Assembly: GCA_035235625.1 (NCBI GenBank)
Contig: CP141140.1
Span: forward strand, 19,302,685 to 19,366,684
Length of the DNA: 64,000 nt
Direction of reading: 5' to 3'
Origin: Saururus chinensis
Taxonomy: Eukaryota > Streptophyta > Magnoliopsida > Piperales > Saururaceae
Shown: positions 28,860 to 40,794 of the stretch, piece after piece
Layout: each line of letters opens with the position of its first letter
How positions within the stretch are numbered: position 1 is the first letter of the stretch
Program-made: the position numbers and the translations under genes
Notes under the pieces: model-generated
The model's database searches: none
What the model was told of the DNA's origin: nothing
The model's input: only the letters and a program-made list of their open reading frames with translations

Positions 28860-29345
28860 AGCTATTAGCAATGCTTGTCAACAAGCGTTGCTATTAGCAA
28901 TGGTATTTGTGACTCGCTAATAATTCAATTTTTTTATAACTATTAGTGACGCTTTTTTAAGTGTGACACTTTTTTAAACATCGCTAATAGCAGCACTATT
29001 TGCGATGCTTAAGCATCGCTATTGTGAAAGCCATTAGCGACGCTTTAAAAAGGGTCGCTAATAGTTATGTTTTTTATTTAAAATATATATCTTTTAGCGA
29101 CATTTGTGTAAAACGTCATAAATAGAGGAACTATTAGCGACACTTATAATAAAGTGTCACTAATATGGTTAGTATTAGCGACGCTTTAAACTAAGTGTCG
29201 CTAATATATGATTATCAACAATGCATTAGAAAATGTGTCGCTAATAGTTTATTTTTTGCGACATTTTTTTATTCATGGTAAGTAGTTATTTTTAGCGACA
29301 CTTAGCATTACATTGCTAATAAATGTGTCACTAATACTACATTTT
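28860..29345. repeat. Right subterminal repeat array of the CACTA element
   Basis: Many copies of TTAGCGACGCTT and AAGTGTCGCTAATA in opposing pairs, spaced about 20-60 bp. They are better preserved than on the left side. Such arrays bind the CACTA transposase in characterised plant elements. Confidence 0.75.
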
Positions 29346-29354
29346 GTTATAGTA

Positions 29355-29808
29355 TTAACTAATCAGTTAGTTGTTTCATCCTCACCTCTTAATGCTAAAG
29401 ATCTTGTTCTTCACACTTTGATTGGATTACATGTGTTCTATGATGCATTTGCAATAGCCATTCGCACTCGGGTTTAGCCTATTCATTTCCATGAATTGTG
29501 GAATTTACTATTGGCTGAGGAAGCTACACTTGCCTTAAAATCTGCTACAGTATCCTCTTTGTCACCTAGGCCTGCCATGCAAATCTCCAATACTTTTGAG
29601 TGTTACATCATTTTCTTCATCTGCCAATCTTGCTCAATGAGGTAATTTTTATATTGACCAATTTTTTAATAGACAATTTGGTTGTGGTTGAGGCCGCAAT
29701 TTTTGAGGAGGTCATGGAGGATATCAGAACTTTCAAGCCTCTTCCTCATTAGTCTCCTACTAATTAGAATGGTTTATTGCCACTTACTACTCAAAATGAT
29801 CAAACTTT
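29355..29808 (+). pseudogene. Copia gag fragment (second part)
   Basis: Resumes the old copia gag after the CACTA: PLNAKDLVLHTLIGLHVFYD then AIAIRTR, the end of a copia Gag domain. Interrupted by stops and cut by the younger copia at 29809. Confidence 0.65.
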
Positions 29809-30376
29809 TGTTGGCGGTGAAACCAATTACGGGATTCTTTAGTGAAGGGCAGTCTTGTCCTTTACTATGCATGATCTAAGTTATAAATAGGTTTTATCAT
29901 AGAGGCTTATGATGATGAGAGATTGATGCGTGAGTGGATTTTGACGCAAAGAGAATTCCAGAGAAGTTGCAGCCGCCACGACTCGGAACCGGAGAGTCCA
30001 ACGCAGAGGAACACAAAGAGAAGAAGAATAGGAATTTCTGGGAGGAGGAAGTTGAAGTTTTCTTCTTGTGTATTGCGTGAGGAGCGTTGCTGAGAGATCT
30101 TGTAATTCTCTTGTACTCTTATTCTCTATTTAGTGGAATTGTGTGATCCCGTGGACGTAGGCAGTAAGGCTGAACCACGTTAAATTCCCTTGTGTACTTT
30201 GCTTTCGTATTGGCGTTCCTAGATCTATATTTCCACAGTACAGGCAGGGGAACAGTAAAACTATACTCTGTTCGCCTGGAATAGCAGAACAATAATTATA
30301 TACTCTGTTCAGCTAGAACTAGAGTACAGTAAACTTATACTCTATTTGGCGAGGCCTATAGTTTTAATTCCCCACA
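29809..30376 (+). repeat. 5' LTR of the younger copia element
   Basis: 568 bp, same length as the 3' LTR. A TATA-like TTATAAATAGG lies at about 29880-29890. Two direct copies of ATACTCTGTTC occur near the 3' end, in the likely R/U5 part. Confidence 0.93.
29880..29890 (+). promoter_or_regulatory. TATA box in the 5' LTR
   Basis: TTATAAATAGG, conserved in the 3' LTR at the matching position. Placed about 70 bases into the LTR, so U3 would be short. Confidence 0.5.
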
Positions 30377-30377
30377 A

Positions 30378-30390
30378 TTGGTATTAGAGC
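30378..30390 (+). other. Primer-binding site
   Basis: TTGGTATTAGAGC directly after the LTR; it resembles the plant initiator methionine tRNA complement TGGTATCAGAGC with one change. Confidence 0.8.
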
Positions 30391-30401
30391 TTAGGGAGGA
30401 T

Positions 30402-33400
30402 ATGGCCGACGATAGCAAGTTCAAGATAGAGAAATTTAATGGCCAAAATTATAGATTTTGGCGCATGCATATTGAAGATTACTTGTACCAGAAGGACCTC
30501 TACCAGCCATTGTTTACAACCAAGCCTGTTGGTGAAGACAAGGTAGAAGAGATTGCAATGTGGGAGTTGCTTGATCGCAAGGCTCTAGGAGCAGTCAGAT
30601 TATCTATTTCTTCATCGGTGGCTTCGAACATCACGAAGGCCAAGACCACGAAGGAATGCTTTGATTTGCTTGAGCGGTTATATGCGAGCCCTTCTTCTAC
30701 AAACAAAGTACATCTTGTGACCAATTTCTTTGATTTGAAAATGTCTGATGATGAGACTGTAGCCAATCACTTGAATTCGTTCCATGCTTTGGTTAATCAA
30801 CTTGAGGCAGTAGATGTTAATTTTACTGAAGATATATAGTCTATTGCTTTGCTTAAGTCTTTGCCATCTAATTGGGAATCATTTAAAGTTGTTGTGCATA
30901 GTTCCCATAATACAGAAAATTTTAAGTTGAATGATGTGTGTGGAATGATATTGGCTGAAGAAACACGCCATAAGGGTGGTTCTTCTTCATCTGGTTCAGC
31001 CCTGACTATGGAAGATAGGGGGCGCCGACCTCAAAGAGGCAAACCAGGATGGAGAGGGAAGTCTAGGAGGGGGCGATCCAAGCTTAAACACCGTAAGGGT
31101 GATGGGGCTTGTTGGCAGTGTGGGCAGAAAGGTCACTTGAAGAAGGATTGCCCAAACCCCCCTCATAATGGAGCACAAAATCATGCTAAAAACAATATTA
31201 ATGTTGCTAAAGCTGATTGCATGTTATTGTCTATGAAAAGTAAATGTGATGCTTAGATTATTGATAGTGGTGCCTCATTTCATGCTACTTCTAGAAAAGA
31301 CTTGATGCAAAATTTTGTAGCTAGTGACTTAGGCAATGTCTACTTGGGCAATGATCAAGCTTGTGAAATCATAGGCAAGGGTGACATTTGTTTGTTGATT
31401 GATGATAATATTGTGCTTGTGTTGAAAGATGTTCGTCTTGTGCCTCGTTTGACAAAGAACATTATTTTTGTTGGTCAATTGGCTGCTTGTGGCATTACTA
31501 CTCATTTCATGAATGATAGTTGGAAGATGAGTAAATGTATCATGGTTGTGGCTAAGGGGAAGAAAATTGGAACATTGTATATGACATCCAGTTGTTCTAA
31601 GCAATCTATTGGAGTGGCCTCTAATTTAGTTGATGTCAGTTTATGGCATTGTCGCCTTGGACACATGTCAGAGAAGGGAATGAAGGTGTTACAGGCTAAA
31701 GGGAAGTTACCTAGTTTGAGGTGTACAGATTTGGAATTTTGTGAGCATTGTGTCATGGGCAAGCAACACAAAGTTTCATTTTCCAGAGCCACCCTGGAGC
31801 ACAGGTCTGAGCGTCTTGAGCTTGTACACACAGATGTTTGGGGACCAGCACAGGTTCCATCCCTTGGAGGTGCGTCTTACTTCATTACTTTTATTGATGA
31901 TGCTTCTCGCAAGTTATGGGTTTACTTTGCCAAGAATAAATCAGATGTATTTTCTATCTTTGTGCAATGGAAAATACTTGTTGAGAATGAGACAGGATTA
32001 AAGTTGAAGTGTTTGAAGTCAGACAATGGAGGTGAGTATTGCAGTAGGGAATTCCAATCCTACTATGATAAGCATGGCATTTGCAGGTTGCTTACTACTC
32101 CTAGATAGCCCAGACAGAATAGTATTGCAGAGCAGATGAATAGGACCATCATGGAGAAGGCACGCAGTATGAGGCTACACTGTGGCCTTCCGCTCTCATT
32201 CTGGAGTTATGCTGTTGATACTGTAACATATTTGATCAATATGTCTCCATGCTACCCCCTAGATGGAGGCATTCCTGAAGAGGCATGGTTAAATAAGGAG
32301 GTAAAGATTGATCACTTAAGAGTCTTTGGTTGTGCTGCTTATGTGCATGTTGATGCAGAGCATAGGGGTAAGTTGGATTCCAAATCTAACAAGTGCTACT
32401 TTGTTGGTTATGGTGGAGATGCTTATGGTTACAGACTGTGGGATCCAGTCCATAAGAAGGTTATTCGGAGCATTGATGTTGTGTTTCATGAGACATAGAT
32501 ATTTAAGCACCATCAAGATCTACAAAAGGGGAAGATGAAACAGGTTGAAACTGAGTTTGTACAACTTGAGGCTAAAACACACAGTGGGGCCGGTCCATCT
32601 AGTCATGAACAGGTAGTTGAGACTTTTTCAGAGACAGTTCCAGATGCAGTTCCATTGCAGACACCACTTGGTTGGACCAGTTCCAGACAGATTAAAAAGA
32701 AGAGGATATTTGATCCCTCTGACCCTGAGAGCACATCTGGTATGCATTCCATATTTGATCTTAGTCTGAATTATTTACTTTTTACTGATGGTGGTGAACC
32801 AGAAAGCTTTGAGGAAGCTTGCAAGATAGACACTTCAGTTCAGTGGGAGCGTGCTATGGAGGATGAGATGGATTCATTGTTATCTAATCAGACTTGGAAA
32901 TTAGTTTCTCTACCTTTAGGTAAAAAGGCATTACATAACAAGTGGGTTTACAGGTTGAAACATGAAGCTGATGGAAGCAAGAGGTACAAAACTAGACTAG
33001 TAGGCAAAGGCTTTGAGCAGAAGTATGGAGTAGATTATACAGAAATATTTGCTCCTGTTGTCAAAATTGCTACCATCAGAATGGTGTTGTCCATTGTTGC
33101 AGTTGAGGATCTTCACTTAGAGCAGTTAGATGTTAAAACAACCTTCCTACATGGTGATTTGGAAGAAGAGATCTATATGCATCAACCCCAAGGTTATGTG
33201 GTAAGAGGAAAGAAGAATTTGGTGTGCAGGTTGTCTAAGAGCTTGTATGGTCTCAAGCAAGCTCCAAGACAGTGGTATAGGAAATTTGATGGATTTATGC
33301 TATCCATTGGATTTTATCATTGCTATTCTGATCATTGCTGCTATTACAAAAAGTTGAGAACCTCCTACTTGCTTTTGTTGTTATATGTGGATGACATGTT

Positions 33401-34349
33401 GATTGTAGGATTAGATTATGGTGAGATTGAGATGCTCAAGAGACAGTTGTCTTCTAAATTCGCAATGAAGGATCTTGGACAAGCCAAACAAATCCTTGGC
33501 ATGCGAATTACAAGAGATAGAGAGCAGAAAGTGCTGAAATTATCCCAAGAAGAATATGTTGAGAAAGTCTTGATGAAGTTCAACATGTTGGGTGCCAAAC
33601 CAGTTGGTACTCCCTTGGTAGCTCACTTCAGGCTTTCAAATGAGCAGTCTCCTACTAGACAGGAAGATATAACTCACATGAACAAGGTTCCTTATGTATC
33701 TGCTGTAGGTTCATTGATGTATGCAGCCACTTGCACCAGACCAGATATAGCTCATGTTGTGAGTCAAGTTGCAAGGTTTATGGCGAATCCAGGAGAAGAG
33801 CACTGGAATGCAGTAAAATGGATTCTTAGATATCTGAAGGGTTCCTCATGTATGACTTTACACTTTGGTGGGAGTTCCAGGATTAACTTAGTTGGCCTTG
33901 TTGATTCAGATTATGGAGGTAATCTAGATAACAGAAGGAGCACTACAGGTTTTGTCTTCACACTAGGTAGTGGTGCAGTTGCTTGGCAGTCGCAATTGTA
34001 GAAATCTGTGACAAATTCATCAGCTGAGGCAGAGTATATTGCAGCCACTAAAGCTTGCAAGATGATGATGTAGTTAAAAATATTCTTGAAGGAGTTGGAC
34101 AAACCTCAAGAGAGGTGTGTACTCTATTGTGATAACAAGAGTGCAATTGATATGGCAAAGAACAATATGTTTCATTCTAAAACGAAATATATTGAAATCA
34201 AGTATCATTTTGTGAGAGAACTTGTTGAAGAAAATAAAGTCTTCTTGGAGAAGATTCATACTAAGGAGAATCCAGCGGATACGTTTACTAAAGTGGTGAC
34301 AATGGAGAAATTGAGCGTTTGCTCAACCACCATTGGTCTTCTACACTAG
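30402..34349 (+). pseudogene. Copia gag-pol polyprotein, one frame broken only by six UAG codons
   Basis: From ATG 30402 to the end at 34349 the frame holds for 1316 codons with no shift. Domains in order: Gag (EKFNGQNYRFWRMHIEDYL), zinc knuckle CWQCGQKGHLKKDC, protease IIDSGASFH, integrase HCRLGH / CEHCVMGK with catalytic VHTDVWGP, LKSDNGGEY and the Glu of IAEQMNRT, reverse transcriptase LDVKTTFLHGD with YVDDML, RNase H VDSDYGG and SSAEAEY. Internal UAG codons are at 30837, 31254, 32106, 32496, 33999 and 34071. In four, Gln (CAG) and in two, Trp (TGG) would be the expected ancestor. All are single C-to-T or G-to-A changes. No intact product is expected. Confidence 0.92.
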
Positions 34350-34493
34350 AAGAATGGTGGTGATCACACAGTTATATTAGATATGAGTGGAGCAATTGTC
34401 TTGCTTACAATTGGCTCTGTATATGAAATTGATTCGAAAGGGATCAGTTTGAGTGGGAGAATTGTTGCTGAAGATTTTAAGTAATTTGGTTTC

Positions 34494-34504
34494 AAGTGGG
34501 AGAT
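34494..34504 (+). other. Polypurine tract
   Basis: AAGTGGGAGAT immediately before the 3' LTR; a near copy GAGTGGGAGAA lies about 45 bp upstream. Confidence 0.8.
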
Positions 34505-35072
34505 TGTTGGCGGTGAAACCAATTACGGGATTCTTTAGTGAAGGGCAGTCTTGTCCTTTACTATGCATGACCTAAGTTATAAATAGGTTTTATCATAGAG
34601 GCTTATGATGATGAGAGATTGATGCATGAGTGGATTCTGACGCAAAGAGAATTCCAGAGAAGTTGCAGCAGCCATGACTCGGAACCGAAGAGTCCAACGT
34701 AGAGGAACACAGAGAGAAGAAGAATAGGAATTTCTGGGAAGAGGAAGTTGGAGTTTTCTTCTTATATATTGCGTGAGGAGCGTTGCTGAGAGATCTTGTA
34801 ATTCTCTTGTACTCTTATTCTCTATTTAGTGGAATTGTGTGATCCCGTGGACGTAGGCAGCAAGGCCGAACCACGTTAAATTCCCTTGTGTACTTTGCTT
34901 TCGTATTGACATTCCTAGATCCATATTTCCGTAGTATAGGCAGGGGAACAGTAAACTTATACTCTGTTCGCCCAGAATAATAGAACAGTAAATATATACT
35001 CTGTTCGGCTAGAACCAGAGTACAGTAAACTTATACTATGTTTGGCGAAGCCTGTAGTTTTAATTCCCCACA
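34505..35072 (+). repeat. 3' LTR of the younger copia element
   Basis: 568 bp, about 94% identical to the 5' LTR by direct reading. It ends CCCCACA, followed by the ACTTT duplication. Confidence 0.93.
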
Positions 35073-37980
35073 ACTTTTGCTTATCAAAATTTTCAAATTT
35101 GTGTACTCTCCAATCATATTGCTTACAAGTATTTCCATCACTATGATCCCACATACAATGGGTCTCGCCCTCAAATAGTTGCTTCTGCAAATATGGCTAC
35201 CACCTCTCCTACTCCAGCCGCTCATTCTACTATATCCACTTAGCCTGCTACATCTTCTTGGTTGCTTGACTTTGGAGCTACAAACCATATGATTGAAGAA
35301 ATGCAACAATTATCTATCCACTCATCATATCAAGGTTTTGAGTTTGTTTCTGTTGGTAATGGTGCATCTCTACTTATTATAAATGTTGGTCAAGTTATTC
35401 TTCCATCTCCCTCGCTGGTCAAAAGCTAGCTAATGACAATGATTGTTCCATCATTTTTAATGTTCATGGTGTTGTCATTCAGGACAAGTCCAAGAAAATT
35501 CTCTTCAGAGGTAACAGTCATAATGGACTTTATCTATTGCCTTCAAAGTTTTCTTCATCCAACTCCTCGGTATTTGTTGCAGCCACCACGTCCAGGTCAA
35601 TCTAGCATCATCGGTCAGGAAATCCATCTAATGATGCTTTTAAATTTGTAATCTCTTTGTTTCATTTACCTATTTCTGATAAAAAAATTTGAGAGTGTAC
35701 TAGTTGCTCTTTAAGCAAATCTCATAAGATACATATTTCTTTGTCGTCTACTACTACTACTACATTTCGCCCTCGACCTCTTGAACTTGTCCATTCATAT
35801 GTATGGGGGTATGCTCATATGGCTTCTTAGATGGGTTTCAATTATTACATTTTATTCATTAACGATTTTTCTAAGCTTACCTGGGTTTATCCACTTAAAC
35901 AAAAGTATGAAGTTTTTGATTGTTTTTGTCTTGTTTAAAGCTATGGATGAAAATCTCTTACAACAATCTATTACTACATTTTGATTAGACAATGGTACTA
36001 AATATGTGAATCCTAAATTCAAATATCTTTTTTCCGCGTCTGGTATTTCTCATCAACTCACATGTCCTTATACCCCGGAGAAAAATAGTGTAGCTGAAAG
36101 AAAACACTATCACCTTGTTAAAACAACCCTTTCATTACTTTTAACTGCTTCCATGCTGATTACATACTGGTCAGATGCAATTTGCACTGTTGCCTTTTTA
36201 TTAATCGGCTTTCATTTGCTAGACTTCATCATAAATCATCATTTTAGCTATTGCTTAAAAAATTTTCATGGATTTGTCCATATAATCATCATAAGCTTGA
36301 GCCAGGATCAACTTTATGTTTTTTCTTAGTTATTCCTCATCATTTAAAGGCTATCGCTGTCTTGAGATTTTTCTACTAGTAGTATCTATATTTCTCATCA
36401 CGTAAAATTTTGTAAAAATGAGTTCCCATTTTAGTCAGTTGCATCATCTTTGTCATCTTCTTCATCTACTCCCGTTTTTTGTTGCACTTTCCTTGCTCCT
36501 CCTCTCTCTTTATCACCATCTTTCTTACTTCAGACTTTATCTACCTCTGCTAGCTCTACTCTCTCTCTCTTTATCCTTCTTCTTTCTCATCTCTCATTCC
36601 TATGACTTCTCAGTCCGCTCTTTACCTTCTACTTGATCAGCTTCAGTTCCCTCCTCTACCTTTGGTCATTTGGTCATCCCATGACATCTCGTAGTAAATC
36701 AAGGATTTTTAAGCCTCAAATTCACTTCTTGCAACAAATACTTCAGCCAACCCTTCTCAAATTGAACCTACGACATATGCTCAGGCATCAAAATTTTCTG
36801 AGTGGCAAAGTGTTATGCTTGATGAGTATAAAGCTCTGAAAAAACAAAATACTTGGTCTTTAGTCCGTGCTCCTCTAAATAAGAATATTATTGGTTGTAA
36901 TTGGATCTATAAGATCAAACGAAAGTCTGATGGCTCCATTTTAAGGTATAAAGCTCATTTAGTTGCAAAAGATTTTCATCAGCACAGCAGGAAGGTCAAG
37001 ACTACAATGAAACTTTCAATCATGTTGTTAAGATGGCTACTATTTAGATTATTATTTCTTTGGCTCTATCTCAACATTACAAAATCCAATAACTTGATGT
37101 CCCCAATGCATTTTTTCATGGTAATATAACTGAAGAGTTGTATATGATGCAGCCACAGGGATTTCAAGATCCTATGTTCCCTCATCTTGTCTGTAAATTG
37201 TAAAAAGCCTTATTATGGTCTAAAGCAGGCTCCGAGAGCCTGGTATGATCACTTGTTAGATTTTAGTATCTCTCTTAGCTTTCTAATATGTTCTACAGAT
37301 ACGTCATTGTTCGTTCGACAGCATAGCAGTTAGTTTACTATTGTTTTAGTATATGTCGATGCCATTCTTGTCACCAGCAGTAATATGGTGTACATTTAGC
37401 AATTTATCAAAGTTCTGGGATCAGAATTTGCTCTCAAGGATCTAAGGTCTATACATCATTTTCTTGGACTTGAAGTCTAACATACTCCTCAAGGCTTATT
37501 TTTATCCTAGCCACAATATGCTTCTAAGATACTATGTCGAGCATCTATGGATTGCAAAGAGGCTCCTACTCCATCCCATTTGAAAGAGAAGTTATCTCCA
37601 GCAACTGACAATAACTACTTAGATCCTTAGTTTTATAGAAGTGTGGTGGGAACTTTGCAGCACTTAACCAACACCCGACCAGACCTTGCTTATGTCGTAA
37701 ATACAGTTTGCCAATTTTTGCATAAACCTTCTCCTTCTCATTCCTCTGTTGTTAAGAGAATCTTGTGTTATGTTAAGGGGACGTTACATCATGGAATTCT
37801 TATTCAGCCAGGGAACTTTTCTCTCACAGCTTACTCTGATGCAAATTGGGCAGGTGATCCATGTGATCGTCGCTCCATCTCGAGTTACAGTGTTGGAAGG
37901 CAAAAAAATAAAACACAGTTGCACGGTCTTCTACAGAAGCTGAGTATAGGGCTCAAGCTTCTACTACCACAAAGTTAGCC
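35073..37980 (+). pseudogene. Old copia pol remnant (protease to RNase H)
   Basis: Continues the old element. Protease WLLDFGATNHM (Ser of DSGA replaced by Phe). Integrase LELVHSYVWG, DNGTKYVNP and KNSVAERKHYHLV. Reverse transcriptase WQSVMLDEYKALKKQNTWSL, then IGCNWIYKIKRKSDGS, a broken YVDA in place of YVDD, and LTNTRPDLAYVVNTVCQFL. RNase H LTAYSDANWAGDP. Numerous stops and frameshifts; the Cys pattern of the zinc knuckle and several catalytic positions are lost. Non-functional. Confidence 0.85.
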
Positions 37981-38232
37981 TGGGTTCAAATGGTTTTTCG
38001 GTCGTTGTTTCTCCCATTGTCCTCTATTCAGTGTTTCATGCTCGAAAAAAACATATAAAGATTCGCTATCATTGCATTCATGAGCATGTGCTTGCTTAGA
38101 GTAGTTTGGGTTCATCATGTTAATTTTGTTAATCAGCTTGCCAATATTTTTATAAAGCTATTGTATCTCAACGCTTTCAATATATGAGAGATAATCTCAT
38201 GGTGCTTTCGCCCCCATCAGATTGAGGGGGGA

Positions 38233-38377
38233 TGCTATATAACCAACAGCTTTTGTATTTGAGATGTGCCGGTTGTAAGTCATTGCTAACTGACAAGTAG
38301 TCATGTGCTGGGCATTGTATAAATAGCCTCTTTTATTCTATTCCACTTGATGAAAATCACGTCCATAAAAGTCTACA
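38233..38377 (+). repeat. 3' LTR of the old copia element
   Basis: About 145 bp, TGCTATATAACC...GTCTACA, preceded by a GATTGAGGGGGG polypurine tract and followed by ATAAT, matching ATGAT left of the 5' LTR with one change. Confidence 0.75.
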
Positions 38378-39079
38378 ATAATATTATACAAATAAGATTG
38401 ATTTATCTCTCTCTTTATACATAATTTAAAATCAGCCAACAATTAAACTTTGTATATTCTCTTTGCCCCATTCTAATTGTTCCAACTCAAAGTAACACTT
38501 GTCTTATATGAGTTGTCTCATAGCATCTAGTGGAATGAAATAAAAAAAGTTATTTAAATTTTTAAGTATCTATCTTTTAAATACTACATATTTTTAAATG
38601 TAGATAGAGGTGTAAATGGTGTTTGTATGTTTGGTGTCCGTATGTGTCCATGTCCGTCTGTACAAAAATAGATAATATTATTTTTTATTTGTCTCTAATA
38701 CAGACGAACATGGACAAAGGTTAACCGTGTTTACAACTGTCCGTGTTCGCATCCGTTCATCTCCTCTAACTATATATTTTATTATTATTATTTTATATTA
38801 AATTATTAATTTATATTACATAGTTAATCTTTATAAAAAAAATTATAAAAAATATTTCTTCCATCTTATATTAATAGCTCTAATAGAAAAAAAATTATGT
38901 TCTATTTAATTGATCCATTTCGCTGAATGTAAATACATCTCTAATGCTTCTCCATTAAAACTTTTTCACATTCGTCCTTCCCGCCCATTGGCTTCCCAAT
39001 CGCAGCCTTTTCTTTTTCTTCTTCAATTCAGAACCCAGAGAAAGGAGCCTGAGAGGGAAAACTACATTACAATCAGAAT

Positions 39080-39730
39080 TTATGGAGTAATATACTTAGA
39101 CCCTCGCCGACACCGGAACGGGCATCCCGGAGATGCTGCTAGAGCCCACGGAATTCTTCGCCTGCTCCCGGAGTGTCTTCTCGCTGGAAGTCTCTAAGGC
39201 ACTCGCCCAGCACACCAAGGCCCCCCAGCGTGGGTCCTATCCTGGAGGACTCTGACGACGAGTGCTAGGATGACACTTTGGTCTCCGGGAACCCCTTCGC
39301 CTTCGCCTCGTCGGCCACCCGCAGCTGGTCATGGAGCGGATCATGTCCCAGTTGGTGAGCCATTCACATCCTTAGCAGCTCTAAGAATTTTTCAGATGGT
39401 TTTTTCTTTTAGTAGTTTTGTTTTTGTCCCTTTCTTCGGTTCTGATTTTGTTCTTTGGATTTTATGGGAGAAATTCAAAAATGAGTTTTAATTGATCTCT
39501 TTATTTTGCAGGATTGGTTGTGTTCATTTATAGCTTTTGTTCTTTTGACCATCTTCTTTGTGTACTTTGTTCCGATGATTTCATTTCTTTTAAGACAGTG
39601 GGGTCCTGTGTGGCTTAGAGCCTTGGGGCATAGTCTTATGCTTTCTCGAAAAATTATCTTAGTAGAACTATTCTACGGGCTGCTACGTGGTAGATATGCC
39701 ATTTGGTTAAATATTAAGTTTAACTAATTT
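39080..39730 (+). pseudogene. Gene-like fragment with a possible intron, unknown source
   Basis: GC-rich segment with codon-like texture: one frame reads PILEDSDDEC*DDTLVSGNPF. A donor CAGTTG|GTGAGC near 39353 and an acceptor ATTTTGCAG at 39511 would join it to a frame at 39512 (DWLCSFIAFVLLTIFFVYF), which is hydrophobic. Stops interrupt the first part. I do not recognise the protein; a decayed or captured gene copy is likely. Confidence 0.3.
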
Positions 39731-40794
39731 ATACGTATTTAAGTGAGAAAATTTAAAATATAAATTTAGGTTTACATGTTTAAATATGAATAAAGGTATG
39801 TACATCTATCCGATATTTTCTCTTACTTTTTCATAGTTGACAGCTTTAACTTATGTGTTTTAAGTTGAAATTTTTTTTTGCAATCATTTTTTCACTCATG
39901 CATTGCCGTTTTGTGATCTCAATCTTCGTTTCTGACTAGATTTGATGATGAAAATGACATCAAACTATGGATGAGAGCCATGTGGAGAGCAGGTTTTATC
40001 TATCTGTTGTTTTGTTTTAGGAGGCATTGTTACCATATTTTGTTATGTTAATTTTGTATACAATAAGTATTTTGCCATACAAGCTCATTTTGTGTCTGCT
40101 CTTTGGACTTTTGATTTGATTTGAGTTTTTGCTCTTTGTGTTCAGTTAACTTCTGGCGTTTGCCTCTTGAGCTCTCTCTCTATCTTTGTGTTCACCTTGC
40201 TGAACCTGCAAGCTCTGCCGTTTCACTATGGCAACAATTGTCTTAACCCATATTCTCTTTTTCCCTATCGAACTCCTTACGTTTTAGGAGTTCCCTACTC
40301 CTAGCAGCTTTAGAACGTCCACCATTGGAGGACGAACTTCAACAACTGCTTCTGCCTGCCTTCATATCCTCCTCTTTTTTCTCTTCCTCCCATTCCCTCC
40401 ACGTATCCAGGGAAACTGAAGCTGGAGGAGATTGATCAAGGTGACGGGCGGAAGGAGGATGAGTTGGGGCTTCTGAAGGCATGTCACCAGACCAAGAAAA
40501 TCCTCTATTCAAGCAAGGGGAGAATTGGAAGCTTTACTGGAAAAAGAGGAGGGAGACGGGGTGCTTCCCGTCTACAGAAGGACCATGTTGCATCTCGCGA
40601 GTTTTCAAAGTATGCATAAAGGGGGCGGATACTCTTACCTCTAATTCATGGTTATGCTTTTCTAATTCTATTTGCATGGGTCCGACAAAATTGGCACAAG
40701 CAGGACGCGGAAGATAGCACTGGATTACCCGTTTGATAAAAAAAATAAAAATAAAAATAGAGCTATTAATATAAGATAGGAGGGAGTAGATAGA

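Larger units (their letters stand above)
24676..29354. mobile_element. CACTA (En/Spm-type) transposon, non-autonomous
   Basis: The left end CACTGCAACAAAAAATACTG and the right end (reverse complement TACTATAACAAAATGTAGTA) form CACTA-type terminal inverted repeats. The 3-bp target duplication TTA is at 24673-24675 and 29355-29357. Subterminal regions are full of direct and inverted copies of TTAGCGACGCTT / AAGCGTCGCTAA, the expected binding-site array for a CACTA transposase. No transposase reading frame is visible. A 1.43-kb solo LTR interrupts it; without that it is about 3.2 kb. A GC-rich stretch (25230-25750 and 27190-27260) is the only non-repetitive-looking cargo. Confidence 0.85.
29809..35072 (+). 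mobile_element. Younger Ty1/copia retrotransposon (5264 bp), nested
   Basis: Two 568-bp LTRs (29809-30376 and 34505-35072), both TGTTGGCGG...CCCCACA, are flanked by a perfect 5-bp duplication ACTTT (29804-29808 and 35073-35077). A primer-binding site (TTGGTATTAGAGC, initiator Met tRNA type) starts 2 bases after the 5' LTR. A polypurine tract (AAGTGGGAGA) ends at the 3' LTR. The single gag-pol frame runs in the order gag, protease, integrase, reverse transcriptase, RNase H, the copia order. It resembles the TNT1/Tork group in Gag and RT. About 34 differences between the LTRs (~6%), mostly transitions, suggest an insertion a few million years ago at most. Confidence 0.95.
23798..38377 (+). mobile_element. 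Old, degenerate Ty1/copia element containing two nested insertions
   Basis: The 5' LTR (about 23798-23907) and 3' LTR (38233-38377) share TCATGTG(T/C)TGGGC(G/A)TTGTATAAAT and the TATTCTATTCCA end region. A primer-binding-like TGGTCTCAAGAGCC follows the 5' LTR; a GATTGAGGGGGG tract precedes the 3' LTR. Flanking 5 bp are ATGAT (23793-23797) and ATAAT (38378-38382). Removing the CACTA (24676-29354) and the younger copia (29809-35072), each with its duplicated target site, leaves about 4.63 kb, the normal size of a copia element. Its gag-pol has many stops and shifts. The 5' LTR is about 35 bp shorter than the 3' LTR, apparently by deletion. Confidence 0.85.
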
